Source of the DNA: Cryobacterium soli
Lineage (GTDB): Bacteria; Actinomycetota; Actinomycetes; Actinomycetales; Microbacteriaceae
Assembly: GCF_003611035.1 (NCBI RefSeq)
Contig: NZ_CP030033.1
Span: forward strand, 372,001-436,000
Reading direction: 5' to 3'
Length of the DNA: 64,000 nucleotides
Under the pieces are notes generated by a model. That model ran no database searches. It was not told the origin of the DNA and was given only the letters and a program-made list of their open reading frames with translations. A program made the translations under genes and the position numbers. Shown piece after piece: positions 47,426-56,825 of the stretch (within the stretch, counting starts at the first letter, position 1; each line of letters starts with the position of its first letter).

Positions 47426-49332
47426 TGCAGGGCTCCGGGCAGGGCCGCGGCCGCGGGCTGGTCTGCCAGGAGCGTGGCCGCCGGCCGCATCAGAGCGTTG
47501 GTGGTGATGGCCGGGAGGCGGGCGGCCACGATGAAGCGGCCGCCGATGGACTCCGCGGCGAGGGATCCGCCGGCCAGGAGCGCACGCTCGCGCATGCCGG
47601 GAAGGCCGTGGCCGATCTCGCCGGCACGCTCGGCCGTATCCGTCACGCCTACCGCATTGTCAATCGTCACCGCGACCCATCCGTCTGTCCACGCGAGGCT
47701 CAAATATACCGCCCGGCCAGCATCTCCGTGGCGGAGGGCGTTGGTGAGGGCCTCCTGCACGATGCGGTACACCGCCAGCTGCGCACCGGACCCGAGGGTG
47801 GTGGGGGTTCCGGTCGTCGTCCAGTCGATGTCGAGCCCGGTGCTCCGCATCTGCGCGACCAGGCGGTCGAGGTCGGCCAGCACGGGCTGCGGTCCGGCCG
47901 CGTCGTCCTGGCGCAGCCGGGTGAGCAGGATGCGGACGTCGCCCAGGGCCTCCCTGGCCGTGGTCGAGATGGTGCTGAGCGCCTCGTCGACGGCCTCCGG
48001 GTTCTGCGCCCGGGCATACCGGGCGCCGTCGGCCTGAGCGATCACGACGGCCAGGGAATGGGCGACCACGTCGTGCATGTCCCGGGCGATGCGGTTGCGT
48101 TCCTGTTCGACGACGACGCTGCGCTGGGCGACGCGCTGCTCCTCGACGGCACGGTGCTGGGTCACCCGGCTCTCCCTGGCGGTCTGCCAGGTGCGCATCA
48201 GCAAGCCCAGGGTCCAGGACAGGCCGAGCACGGCCAGGCTGGCGACGAAGACGGCCACGGCCGACCAGATCAGGCCGCCCACATCGCCCTGTGCCTTCGC
48301 CTCGGTGACTGTGGTCACGCCGCGCTGGAGGATGCTGAGATACATGGCGGCAAGCAGTGCGCCGATGCCCACTGAGACCAGGCCGGCCCAGCGCACGGCC
48401 CGCTCGGCGTACGCGGCCGTGACGTAGAGCACGGCCAGCACGGCCACGTCGCTCGTGAGCACCTCCAGGCCGCCCACCATCTGTGTGAGAGCGGTGATCC
48501 AGGCGATGCCGAGAGCGAGTGCCGGTGACAGCCGGCGTACGACCAGTGCGGCGGCGAATCCGGCAAGCACGACAAGGGACAACACGCTCGAGCGAGGGTC
48601 GGTCAGCAGGCCGAAGAGCAGAAAAGCACCGGCGACCCCGGCATCGACGACCAGCGTTCGCCGGGAGATCGGGCGGAATCCCTGGCGCCCGAAAGCCAGC
48701 GCGGGCCCCGTCAGCCACTCGGTGGGTACCGGGAGCATCACCCAGGCCTCCGCCCACTGGGCGGAGGGTGGACCGTTCGGGGTGGTGAGCAGGCCGGCGC
48801 GGCGGTCGGCGCGGTTCCGCAGGATCAGGCCGAGTACCCACCCCCCGGTCAGCACCACCGTGGCCAGGAACCCCTCGGTGAGACGGAAACCGAGTTCAAG
48901 AACGAAGCGCAGAGCACCGTCGATGCCCCGTTGGCCGGCCGTCAGGACGCTCATGGCGAGCAGCCCGGTGAGTATGGCTCCCACCAGCAGGCCGGCCCCC
49001 AGGGCGACGTAGCGCAAGGTGGGTTGGCCGTACAGGCATGCTCCCCAGGTGACGATGCATCCGCTGAACAACAGCATGGCCAGCCACGCCGGGTCGTCGA
49101 GGGTGCCGCCGACTCCGGCGATGGTGGCTGCGGCTCCGGTGATCAACGCGGCCGCAGGGAGCAGGCGCGAGACGCCCACGGCGGTCGCGAAGAGCACGAC
49201 GCTCACCAGTGAGTCGAACCCGCCGGTGAACAGGCTCAATACGCCCCAGACCAGGAGGACGATGAGACCCAGGGAGGGCTCCAGCGCCCACCGGTAACGC
49301 GCCGTGCGCGTGAAGAGCCCCAGATCCGACAT
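47422..49332 (-). CDS. DesK-type membrane histidine kinase
   Basis: A 636-residue kinase with two blocks of N-terminal helices (about 1-160 and 190-350), roughly twice the usual number, and a short coil. The kinase core has RIARDMHDVVAHS (phospho-His) and a HATPase domain ending GLPGMRERALLAGGSL. The signal probably comes from the membrane or envelope. The ATG at 49332 has GGGAGG immediately upstream; a start nine codons earlier is possible. Confidence 0.88.
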   Translation of the reverse strand: MSDLGLFTRTARYRWALEPSLGLIVLLVWGVLSLFTGGFDSLVSVVLFATAVGVSRLLPAAALITGAAATIAGVGGTLDDPAWLAMLLFSGCIVTWGACLYGQPTLRYVALGAGLLVGAILTGLLAMSVLTAGQRGIDGALRFVLELGFRLTEGFLATVVLTGGWVLGLILRNRADRRAGLLTTPNGPPSAQWAEAWVMLPVPTEWLTGPALAFGRQGFRPISRRTLVVDAGVAGAFLLFGLLTDPRSSVLSLVVLAGFAAALVVRRLSPALALGIAWITALTQMVGGLEVLTSDVAVLAVLYVTAAYAERAVRWAGLVSVGIGALLAAMYLSILQRGVTTVTEAKAQGDVGGLIWSAVAVFVASLAVLGLSWTLGLLMRTWQTARESRVTQHRAVEEQRVAQRSVVVEQERNRIARDMHDVVAHSLAVVIAQADGARYARAQNPEAVDEALSTISTTAREALGDVRILLTRLRQDDAAGPQPVLADLDRLVAQMRSTGLDIDWTTTGTPTTLGSGAQLAVYRIVQEALTNALRHGDAGRAVYLSLAWTDGWVAVTIDNAVGVTDTAERAGEIGHGLPGMRERALLAGGSLAAESIGGRFIVAARLPAITTNALMRPAATLLADQPAAAALPGALQ

Positions 49333-49396
49333 CCTCCCAGCGTACGGCTCGGGCCGTGTGACGGTGCCTCCTCCGGCGCGGTTCATCCCCGAGCGT

Positions 49397-49415
49397 GCCC
49401 AGGATCATCCGAGCG
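49397..49415. promoter_or_regulatory. Shared operator-like motif upstream of the two-component operon
   Basis: On the minus strand CGCTCGGATGATCCTGGGC, followed by a GGGGATGA half, is found 65-83 bases before the kinase start. See the matching motif before the ABC operon. Its presence here suggests autoregulation. The spacing to the start is almost the same at both loci. Confidence 0.6.
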
Positions 49416-49434
49416 ATGTACGCGGGCTGCGGGG

Positions 49435-52029
49435 TCACCCGAGGCTGCGAACGAAGGCCGCGGCCTCCCGCATGGTGAGAGTGGGCAGGTAGGCGCGGGC
49501 GAGCGCGACGCCGATGGCCGGCAGCGCCACCGGGTCGGGGTAGGCCATGAAGAGCGGGTGGAACTCGGGCTGGAACTTGCGTTTGAATGCGAAGAGCGAC
49601 CGGAACCCGTACACGGGCTCCAGCGTACGACCGAGGAAGTCGAGCATCCGCGCGGCCAGGCTGCCGGTCTCGCCCTCGGACTGGGGCGTGTCTTTCCTCG
49701 CAAGCGGTGCCGCGGACAAGCTGAGGAATTCGACCTCCGGCCGGTCTTTGAGCAGTGACGCCGTCTCGCTGATCAGGAACTCCATGACGCCATTCATGGT
49801 GTCCGAACCTCGCCGCATGAAGTCGAGGGTCCACCCGATCACCTCGCCGCCCCGATAGGTGGGGAGCCAGCTCGTGACAGCCAGAATTCGGTCGTCGGAG
49901 TCGATCGCGAGCATCAGCCGCACGTCGGGGTCGCGCAGTTCGTCGAGTCCGCCGAGCGTGAAGCCGAGCTCCGGCAGGCCCTTCTCCTGCACCCACTGCT
50001 CGGAGATCTCCGCGATCTGTGCGGCCTGCCGCAGAGGCAAGGACCGGTACGAGGTCCACACGGCGCGGACCCCGAGCTTCTGGGCCCGGTTGACGGAGGA
50101 ACGGATGTCCTGCCACTTCTTGCCGGTTGTGGCCCAGTTGTGCGGGCGCAGCACGGTCTCCTCCCCCACCTCCATGGCCTGCCAGCCCATCTCGTCGAAC
50201 ACCGGGCGCCAGCGTTCGCGCAGGGAGTAGAACACCGGCACCCAGCCGTGGTCGTCGCACATGCGGGCGAAGGCGGCGACCACCGCCGATGCCCGCGGCA
50301 GGTCATCGGCGGGGTCCACGCCGACGGGCTCTGCGACCGTGATGGCCACGCCGTTCACCACCCGGTAGGCGATGGCCACGGGCGTGACCGGCTCGGGCTC
50401 CGTCGGAGTGAACCACAGTGAGGACCCCTCCCAGGTGGTCATATGGGCGAGCGAACCGCCGCCGCCTGCGCGCAGCAGACCGCGGAGGCGCAGTTGGTCC
50501 TCCGGTGGGGCGCCGACGGCACCGGTGCGGAGGGCCAGGAGGGCTCCGCCGATGACGAGCAGCCAGAAAATCGGTCCTACCCAGTGGTAGAGCACGGTCG
50601 ACAGGGGATCCCCCGGCAGGAAGGACAGGCGTTCCAGTCTCAGGAACCCGACCGGGATGAAGCGTTCGGGTAGGTCGGCGACGAGGTCGGCCAGGGTCAC
50701 CTGCGGCCGGAAGCGATCGCGCAGAACCCAGCCCAGGCTCACGTACACGACCGACAGCACCAGCAGTCCGCCCGTCGTGATCACCGCGAACCGCCGCAGG
50801 TAGCCGGGGCGGGTGCGCACAGGGAAGTGGCGCAGGGACAGGGCGATCCAGACCGCGGTGGCCGCGGGCACCAGCACCGACACGATCAGCACCAGTGCGA
50901 CCTCCCAGTAGTGGCCGGAGCGCCACTGGAACGAATAGGGCTCGCCGGAGACGGGGAGCAGACCGTAGTACCAGGCGCCGAGGACGGCCATCCCCACGTT
51001 GACGACGATGGCCAGCCCCGCGGCGAACCGGCGGCCACGGGTCAGGCCGTACGCGGCGATCAGCAGGACGATGAGCGGCAGCAGGCTCACCAGCACCGGA
51101 CCGACTCCGCCGATCCGCTCCAGAGTCAGCTCGTGCACACACTGCCGGGTGATGTTCCCGAGCAGGCAACGGTCGACCACGTCGCCGACCGGAGGAACCT
51201 CCTGGGTGAGCAGCAGCCCGAGCGGCGCGAGGATCCCGAACCGGCCACCGGACACCACAGTGACCACGGGACCGATGGCGAGCACGGCCACGATCGCGCC
51301 GAACAGGGTGCGCGTCTCATGATCGGAACTGCGCCGCCAGGCCGCTTCGCGCCGCACCGGCCGGAGCACGATCCCCAGAACGAGGCCGGTGAGCACGGCC
51401 AGCAGCCGGTACAGGTCGCTCGGCTGGCCGGAGTAGAGCAGCAGGACGAGCGCAGCGGCGAGGGTGAGCACCCGGATGCGCCGGCGCCAGAGCGCCCCGG
51501 CGAATCCACTCGCGGCCATGATGGTGCCCAGGATCGGAGTGAACGGGTCGAGCGCCCACAGCTCCCGCACTCCCCGAGACCACATCTCGCCGCCGGCGAC
51601 GCCGAAGTCCTGCAGCACCAGCCCCAGGCCCGTGCCGATCACCGCCGTGGCCAGGAACGCCAGGATGGTGCGGCCGGTGCCGAGCAGGCGCTCGGCGGCT
51701 CCGAGCACGAGAACCGCGCCGAGGATCGCCAGGACGAGTTCGGCGATGTTGTCAACGAGGAACACCGACGTGATCGGGGTCCACCAGTGCCCCAGCCCGA
51801 TCGCGGAGTGATATCCGGTGCCGAGCAAGAGGCGCAGGGCATACGACGGGCCCCGGAGCAGCCCCGTCGCCAACGCGGTGGCGAGCAGAAGCACCGCGAC
51901 GCTGAGGGAGAACGGCGTACGCGCGGCGCTGGTGGCGAGGCGGCGCATCCGCTGTCGGAGAGCCGACGGCCGGGTGACCGGCGGCGGGGTGACCGGTGTC
52001 TGTGCGCCCGAGAGGGTGGGAGTGCTCAC
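49435..52029 (-). CDS. Rhomboid-like/MprF (DUF2156) membrane protein
   Basis: An 864-residue protein. Residues about 30-220 are a rhomboid-like helical domain with GHWWTPITSVFL and an AASGFAGAL segment resembling the GxSG motif, but without the HxxxG of active rhomboids. Residues 225-520 are further MprF-like helices. The C-terminal domain (about 540-855) is a DUF2156/GNAT-like aminoacyl-PG synthase (NRAQKLGVRAVW; GWTLDFMRRGSDTMNGVMEF). Expected role: add amino acids to phosphatidylglycerol. The GTG at 52029 overlaps the esterase stop. Confidence 0.8.
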   Translation of the reverse strand: MSTPTLSGAQTPVTPPPVTRPSALRQRMRRLATSAARTPFSLSVAVLLLATALATGLLRGPSYALRLLLGTGYHSAIGLGHWWTPITSVFLVDNIAELVLAILGAVLVLGAAERLLGTGRTILAFLATAVIGTGLGLVLQDFGVAGGEMWSRGVRELWALDPFTPILGTIMAASGFAGALWRRRIRVLTLAAALVLLLYSGQPSDLYRLLAVLTGLVLGIVLRPVRREAAWRRSSDHETRTLFGAIVAVLAIGPVVTVVSGGRFGILAPLGLLLTQEVPPVGDVVDRCLLGNITRQCVHELTLERIGGVGPVLVSLLPLIVLLIAAYGLTRGRRFAAGLAIVVNVGMAVLGAWYYGLLPVSGEPYSFQWRSGHYWEVALVLIVSVLVPAATAVWIALSLRHFPVRTRPGYLRRFAVITTGGLLVLSVVYVSLGWVLRDRFRPQVTLADLVADLPERFIPVGFLRLERLSFLPGDPLSTVLYHWVGPIFWLLVIGGALLALRTGAVGAPPEDQLRLRGLLRAGGGGSLAHMTTWEGSSLWFTPTEPEPVTPVAIAYRVVNGVAITVAEPVGVDPADDLPRASAVVAAFARMCDDHGWVPVFYSLRERWRPVFDEMGWQAMEVGEETVLRPHNWATTGKKWQDIRSSVNRAQKLGVRAVWTSYRSLPLRQAAQIAEISEQWVQEKGLPELGFTLGGLDELRDPDVRLMLAIDSDDRILAVTSWLPTYRGGEVIGWTLDFMRRGSDTMNGVMEFLISETASLLKDRPEVEFLSLSAAPLARKDTPQSEGETGSLAARMLDFLGRTLEPVYGFRSLFAFKRKFQPEFHPLFMAYPDPVALPAIGVALARAYLPTLTMREAAAFVRSLG

Positions 52030-53276
52030 GACAGGCCACTCAATCCGGTGCTCTCGGCGAGCACGGGCAGGGCCTGGGTCCACGCATACTGCACGGTGTG
52101 CCAGTCGTGCGCGGTGCCCGGCGACACGATGAAGTGGGTGTGAGCGCCGGCCTGGTCCGCGGCATCCTTCACGGACTGGGACCAGGGCAGGTACCGGGTG
52201 TCGTCGCCACCCACGGCGACGATCACCGTGAGGTTCTCGTACGGCGCGTGCGCGGCCAGCACGGAGACGGGAGCCGCTGCCGCGTACGCCGTGGCGTCGC
52301 CGGCGAACCCGGCGGCGATGGTCTGGGCGACGCTGCCCTTCTGCGGGGCCAGTTCACCCGAGATGTCGAGAATGGTTCCGTAGAGCTCCGGATGCGCGGC
52401 GCCGAGTTGAATCGAGCAGGTTCCGCCCTGGGAGAATCCGGCGATTGCCCAGCCGGCGGGGCCGGCGGCGACATGAAGGTGGGCCCGGATCCAGTCCGGA
52501 ACGTCCTTGGTGAGGTAGGACGCCGAGTTGCCGAGCGTGGAGTCGACGCACATCGGGTTCTGTTCCGGGGCACCGAGCTGGTCGGGCACCACGACGATGG
52601 GAGCCACCCCTCCGTGCGCGGCCGCGTAGCCGTCGAGGATGGTGGCCAGGTGGCCCGCCGTGAAGACATCGGCAGGACTGCCGGGCTGGCCCGACAGCAT
52701 CTCCACGACCGGCAGTGCTGGCGGGTTGGTCCTGCGCGCGGCCGGCGGAAGGTAGACGAGGGCAGACCGAGCGGCGAACCCCGAGGTGGTGGCCGGAATC
52801 GTCACGGTGCCCACCACTCCCGTCGCGGGCGTCGAGCCTGAAGTCGCCACAGCGAGCGAGTCGTAGGTGGGGAGTCCGAGGGCGGTGCGCACCGTCGTGA
52901 ACTGCCCGAAGTCAGCATTCACCCCCGCCGCCGCGGAGAGCAGCAGCAGCGGGATGGCGACGACGGCGACCATTCGGCGCCACCTCCTCGCGGTGACGAG
53001 GGCGAACACGATCAGAGCGAGAGCACCGAAGAACCCGGCAGCCCAGAGGCGGGTCGTCGTACTCAGGGAGACTCCGAAGAGATCCCAGACGTCGCTCACC
53101 AGCCAGCTGAGCGTCCACCCTGCCGCAGCGCCGCCGACGACCAGGCCGAGTCCGATCAGTGTGCTCGGGGTCGGCAGACGACGGGCGGCCAGAACGATCA
53201 GGCTCACCGCCGTCACCCCGTATAGGGCGAAAAGAAGCGGGCCACCGACGATGCTGGTGTTCAGGAATGTGCTCAC
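52026..53276 (-). CDS. Membrane-anchored alpha/beta-hydrolase (esterase)
   Basis: A 416-residue protein with four N-terminal helices (about 1-110), then an exported esterase domain. The catalytic Ser is in IAGFSQGGTC, with Asp in VGGDDTRYLPW and His in PGTAHDWHTVQY. The start GTG at 53276 has GGAGG at seven bases. It is translated with the MprF-like gene (GTGA overlap). In Pseudomonas a hydrolase removes alanine from phosphatidylglycerol next to an MprF synthase, so lipid-aminoacyl hydrolysis is a reasonable guess, not proven here. Confidence 0.8.
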   Translation of the reverse strand: MSTFLNTSIVGGPLLFALYGVTAVSLIVLAARRLPTPSTLIGLGLVVGGAAAGWTLSWLVSDVWDLFGVSLSTTTRLWAAGFFGALALIVFALVTARRWRRMVAVVAIPLLLLSAAAGVNADFGQFTTVRTALGLPTYDSLAVATSGSTPATGVVGTVTIPATTSGFAARSALVYLPPAARRTNPPALPVVEMLSGQPGSPADVFTAGHLATILDGYAAAHGGVAPIVVVPDQLGAPEQNPMCVDSTLGNSASYLTKDVPDWIRAHLHVAAGPAGWAIAGFSQGGTCSIQLGAAHPELYGTILDISGELAPQKGSVAQTIAAGFAGDATAYAAAAPVSVLAAHAPYENLTVIVAVGGDDTRYLPWSQSVKDAADQAGAHTHFIVSPGTAHDWHTVQYAWTQALPVLAESTGLSGLS

Positions 53277-53438
53277 GAATGTCCTCCGGATCAACTGTGC
53301 ACCCGCTGTGCTCGGCCACGCACCCGGAGTGATCGTTCTGAACGAGGTTTCAGAGCACGCGCTGGCTATCATCGGCCCGCTCACGGGACACTGTCAGGTA
53401 CCGCTCAGGTATCGGAGCGGACGGCTGAAACCGGCCCG

Positions 53439-54317
53439 TCAGCGCGCTCCACGGGTGCTCAGATCGTCGACGAGTTCCTGCACACGAGGGGCGGGCGCGC
53501 CGTGCCGGCTGGCACGTCGCAGCAGGGCGCCGCCGATGGCGTCAAGCTCGTCCTCCGCCCCGGCCTCCAGGTCATTCTGCAGGGAGGACCGCATGCCGGG
53601 TGGGAGCGCGTGGATAGCCCGGGCGAGCTGGGCGGGGTCCGACGGCACACCATCCCTGGTGGCGATCTGGGCGACCTCGGCCAGCAACGCGGTGGTGAGG
53701 GCAGGGTCCTGGTCCCGGGCGGCCCCGATGCTGACTCCCCAGTAGGACGTGAGCAGCGCCATCGGAGCCAGGAATCGCAGTTTGCTCCAGAGCACCTCCG
53801 CCTCGCTTCCGCCCACGGTGACATCGAGTCCGGCGCCTTTCCAGGCCGTGACGACTCCGGTGCTCTCCCCGTCGGCGGGAACGGTGAGCCGCAGGAACGG
53901 ACTGCGGTGGTCGATGATCGTGGGCCCGAGTCGGGTGCTCTCGACAGCGACCGTAGCGCCCGCGACGCGGGCATCGGGGGCTGCCTGCCGCAGCACGTCC
54001 ATGTGTTCGATGCCGTTGAGCAGGGACACGACCTCGGCGGGTTGCGCTCGCCGGAGGGCATCGACGATTCCAGGGAGGGCATAGGCCTTGGTGGCCACGA
54101 TCACGCGGGCACCGACGGGAATCTCCGTCACCGCCGTGAGTCGGCCGACCTGGTCGCCGAAATGGGGGCTATGCAGCGTGAGGCCGTCAGCGTTGATGTG
54201 CCGAGCCGTTTCCGGACGTGCGACGGCGACGACATCGATCCCGCTTCCGTGCAGCAGGACGGCGATGAGCCCTCCCACGGCTCCGGCACCCACAACAGCG
54301 ATGACCGGCTCAGACAT
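53439..54317 (-). CDS. Ketopantoate reductase family protein
   Basis: A 292-residue NADPH-dependent dehydrogenase. The nucleotide loop is VVGAGAVGGLIAVLL, the active-site Lys is in WSKLRFLAPM, and the lid region LSLLNGIEH contains a conserved Asn. Length fits PanE (about 290-300). It may make pantoate for coenzyme A or act on another 2-keto acid; there is no pan gene near. The start ATG at 54317 is divergent from the PPOX gene. Confidence 0.82.
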   Translation of the reverse strand: MSEPVIAVVGAGAVGGLIAVLLHGSGIDVVAVARPETARHINADGLTLHSPHFGDQVGRLTAVTEIPVGARVIVATKAYALPGIVDALRRAQPAEVVSLLNGIEHMDVLRQAAPDARVAGATVAVESTRLGPTIIDHRSPFLRLTVPADGESTGVVTAWKGAGLDVTVGGSEAEVLWSKLRFLAPMALLTSYWGVSIGAARDQDPALTTALLAEVAQIATRDGVPSDPAQLARAIHALPPGMRSSLQNDLEAGAEDELDAIGGALLRRASRHGAPAPRVQELVDDLSTRGAR

Positions 54318-54340
54318 TCGACACCTGTGACATGGGGACC

Positions 54341-54380
54341 TTCCATTGTGCGTGCGGCGTCTGCCGCCCGTTCCATTGTG
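54341..54380. repeat. Two direct repeats in a divergent promoter
   Basis: TTCCATTGTG occurs at 54341-54350 and again at 54371-54380, exactly 30 bp apart, between the divergent ketopantoate-reductase and PPOX genes. Three helical turns of spacing suit a dimeric or tandem-bound regulator. Confidence 0.45.
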
Positions 54381-54399
54381 GAGCAGATACAGTGTGGAA

Positions 54400-54813
54400 A
54401 TGTCCTCTTCCACCACGCTGGCCGGCCTCGGCGACGAACGCTTCGTGTCGCTCACCACGTTCCGCCGCACGGGAGAGCCAGTCTCGACCCCGGTGTGGAT
54501 TGCCAGGGACGGTGACGACCTGATCGTGACCACCCCGAGGCAGAGCGGCAAGGTGAAGCGGATTCGCCACACCTCCCGGGTGCAGCTGGTCCCCTGTTCC
54601 CGCACCGGAGCCGTGGCGGCCGGTGCGCTGCCGCTGGAGGCGATGGCCGTTATCGAAGACGACGACCGGAGCCGGGCTGTATTGACGGCGGTCTTCGCCG
54701 CAAAATACCGACTCGAGTACCGGATCTTCCTGTTCATCGAACGACTCGGCAAATCCGGTGCCAAAACCCGCGTGCTGCTGCGGATCAGCAGCCCCCGCTC
54801 CCCCAACACATAG
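54400..54813 (+). CDS. PPOX-class, probable F420-dependent protein
   Basis: A 137-residue split-barrel flavin/F420-binding protein of the pyridoxamine-phosphate-oxidase superfamily, close to the Rv2061 type by ERFVSLTTFRRTGEPVSTPVW and GKVKRIRHTSRVQLVP. It probably binds F420 and reduces an unknown small molecule. TACAGT lies six bases before the ATG, so the mRNA may be leaderless. It converges on the HNH gene. Confidence 0.8.
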   Translation: MSSSTTLAGLGDERFVSLTTFRRTGEPVSTPVWIARDGDDLIVTTPRQSGKVKRIRHTSRVQLVPCSRTGAVAAGALPLEAMAVIEDDDRSRAVLTAVFAAKYRLEYRIFLFIERLGKSGAKTRVLLRISSPRSPNT

Positions 54814-54867
54814 GAGACCGCCAAGCAGACTGCGTCCCGGTGGTCGAGCGTGTCGAGACCCGGTGGG

Positions 54868-56631
54868 TCATTCCGTGTTCGGTGGTTGTCGCGTGTCCGG
54901 GTCGTGGGTGTTGGGGTCGTGGGCGCGGTGTTGGTTGGGTCGGCGCCATGTGCCGGTGGGGTCGAGCCAGTGCGGTGCCTTCACTTGCGGCATGCCGTTG
55001 ACCATGCGGATCTTCCACCCGGCGGTGTCGATGGTGTGGTGGTGGTACCAGCAGAGCAGTACCCCGTTGTCGATGTCGGTCGGGCCACCGTTCTGCCAGG
55101 GGATGACGTGGTGGAGTTCGGTCCATTGGGCCGGGCTGGTGCAGTTCGGGACGATGCAGCCGCCGTCTCGGGCGGTGATGGCGCGGCGTTGGAGGGGGCT
55201 GAAGCAGCGGGCTTTGTTGCCCAGGGCGAGGACGGCGCCGTTGCCGCCGAAGAACACCGGGCGGATGCCGCCGTTGTCGACCATCTGGTTGATCGTTTTC
55301 ATCGACAAGGGTGCGTCGACGCCGTCGATCCAGCCGACGCCGATGCCGGCGAGGAGGTCTGCGGCGCTGACGTGCACCATCACGGTTGGTGGCATCCCGC
55401 CCATGGTGGGGGTGCGGGGGTCTTGGGCGATCTGGGTGAGGATGCCGCGGAGGATGTCGGCTCGTTTCTCGCCGCCGCTGCGGTCGTCGAGGATCTCTCC
55501 GGGGACGAGTTCGCCGGCTTCGATGCGTTCCTGTTCCTCGGCGGAGGGGAACCGGGGTGCGGTGCGGGCGGACTGGTAGGTGTTGAACAGGGTTTGGATG
55601 ATGCCTTTGAGTTCCGGTGTGACGCCGCCGCGGAGGGGGTAGAGGCCGTTGCGGATCCCGCCGAAGGAGAACGTGGACTTCGCCTCGAGGACCTCCTCGT
55701 TGGGCGCGAGGCCGTCGGGGTTCAGTGCCGCCTGCCACTGCAGAGCCATGTCCCGGAGAGCATCGGCGGGGTAGGCGAACCCGTCTGAGTCGCCCAGTCG
55801 GGTGATCGGGTCGCCGTCGGTGCTGCGGCCGTAGACGGAGCCGGTGGCCGATTCGACCAGCCCGGCCTCGGCGGCGTCGACGTCGGCGGGGTTCGCATCG
55901 AACCGGCCGTGGACCTTGTAGTCGGCCAGGCCCTTCACGATCTCCTCCGCCGCGTCCAGCCCGAGTTCCCCGTCGGCCAGCGCGGCGGCGACGGTGGGGA
56001 AGACGGGGTCGAGGACGGTGCCGCCCATCATGCGTGGGGCGATCCTCTCCCCCAACCGCACCCGGCGTTTCATCTCCTGGCCCGACGCCCCGGTCAACCG
56101 GGTCAACAGGTCGGTGTGGTGCGACGCGCCCAACCGCCACGCCAACGAGTCCCGACCCAACCCCGTCCGAGCCCGGTACTCCACCACCGTGGCGGTGGTC
56201 ACCCGGGCCAGATCCGCGGGCCGGCCGACCTGCTCCGTCATCTGCGTCAGCGCGACCAGCTCCGCATCGGTGAGCCCGTCGACATCGATCGAACCCATCA
56301 CCTCCTGCACCACCGCGGCGGCCCGCGCCAGGACCTGCAGTTTCTGTCCGAACACCCCGGTATGTGCCTGCTGCACCGCGGGGAGCCGTGCGGGGTCCCG
56401 CCAGGTGGGCTGCGGGGCACCCCGGCGACCCGCGCGAGGCGGCGCGGGCACCGCCCGGTCGCCGTCGATGGGAGTATCGGTGGCCGCGTTTACGCTCGAG
56501 TCAGCGGGGACGTCGAAGGCTGCGGGAACTGGTGCCGGACCGGCCAGGCTGGTGTTCCAGTCCTGCGGAGTACCGCCGGCGGGAGTGTCTCCCAGCGGTG
56601 CGGTGGAGCCGTGTACGAGCTCTTCGTCCAT
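54868..56631 (-). CDS. DUF222-HNH (13E12 repeat) protein
   Basis: A 587-residue protein with a DUF222 domain in the N-terminal half (about 95-400) and a C-terminal HNH nuclease motif: CIVPNCTSPAQWTELHHVIPWQNGG followed by LLCWYHHHTID within about residues 480-545. Such proteins are multicopy in Actinobacteria and are thought to be mobile-element nucleases. The N-terminus is Pro/Gly-rich, the start has GGGAG at nine bases, and the promoter region is AT-rich. No integrase or transposase is near. Confidence 0.9.
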   Translation of the reverse strand: MDEELVHGSTAPLGDTPAGGTPQDWNTSLAGPAPVPAAFDVPADSSVNAATDTPIDGDRAVPAPPRAGRRGAPQPTWRDPARLPAVQQAHTGVFGQKLQVLARAAAVVQEVMGSIDVDGLTDAELVALTQMTEQVGRPADLARVTTATVVEYRARTGLGRDSLAWRLGASHHTDLLTRLTGASGQEMKRRVRLGERIAPRMMGGTVLDPVFPTVAAALADGELGLDAAEEIVKGLADYKVHGRFDANPADVDAAEAGLVESATGSVYGRSTDGDPITRLGDSDGFAYPADALRDMALQWQAALNPDGLAPNEEVLEAKSTFSFGGIRNGLYPLRGGVTPELKGIIQTLFNTYQSARTAPRFPSAEEQERIEAGELVPGEILDDRSGGEKRADILRGILTQIAQDPRTPTMGGMPPTVMVHVSAADLLAGIGVGWIDGVDAPLSMKTINQMVDNGGIRPVFFGGNGAVLALGNKARCFSPLQRRAITARDGGCIVPNCTSPAQWTELHHVIPWQNGGPTDIDNGVLLCWYHHHTIDTAGWKIRMVNGMPQVKAPHWLDPTGTWRRPNQHRAHDPNTHDPDTRQPPNTE

Positions 56632-56789
56632 ACCCTCATTCTCCCACGAATCAAAGAATATTGTGAGGAAATGTCACGTTATCCACAAGGGAATCTCGAG
56701 AATACTTGCGCCCGAGTCATTGCAAGTTCATAGGGACATCCAAAGGATCTCGACGGGCTCGATCGACGGGACGGGGCGTCAGGGTGCAC

Positions 56790-56825
56790 AGAAAAGACGG
56801 GGCCCAGCACGGTGTTAACCGGCTG
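56790..56825 (-). terminator. Possible terminator downstream of era, in the 264-bp gap to the HNH gene
   Basis: On the minus strand CAGCCGGT and ACCG-T-GCTG form a small hairpin followed by GTCTTTTCTG. It is 70 bases past the era stop. The rest of the gap (56632-56895) holds an AT-rich stretch with a plausible GTGACA -35 for the HNH gene and no other gene. Confidence 0.4.

Noticed and set aside
54868..56631. Prophage or transposon carrying the HNH gene
   Set aside because: No integrase, transposase, terminal repeats or phage structural genes are near.
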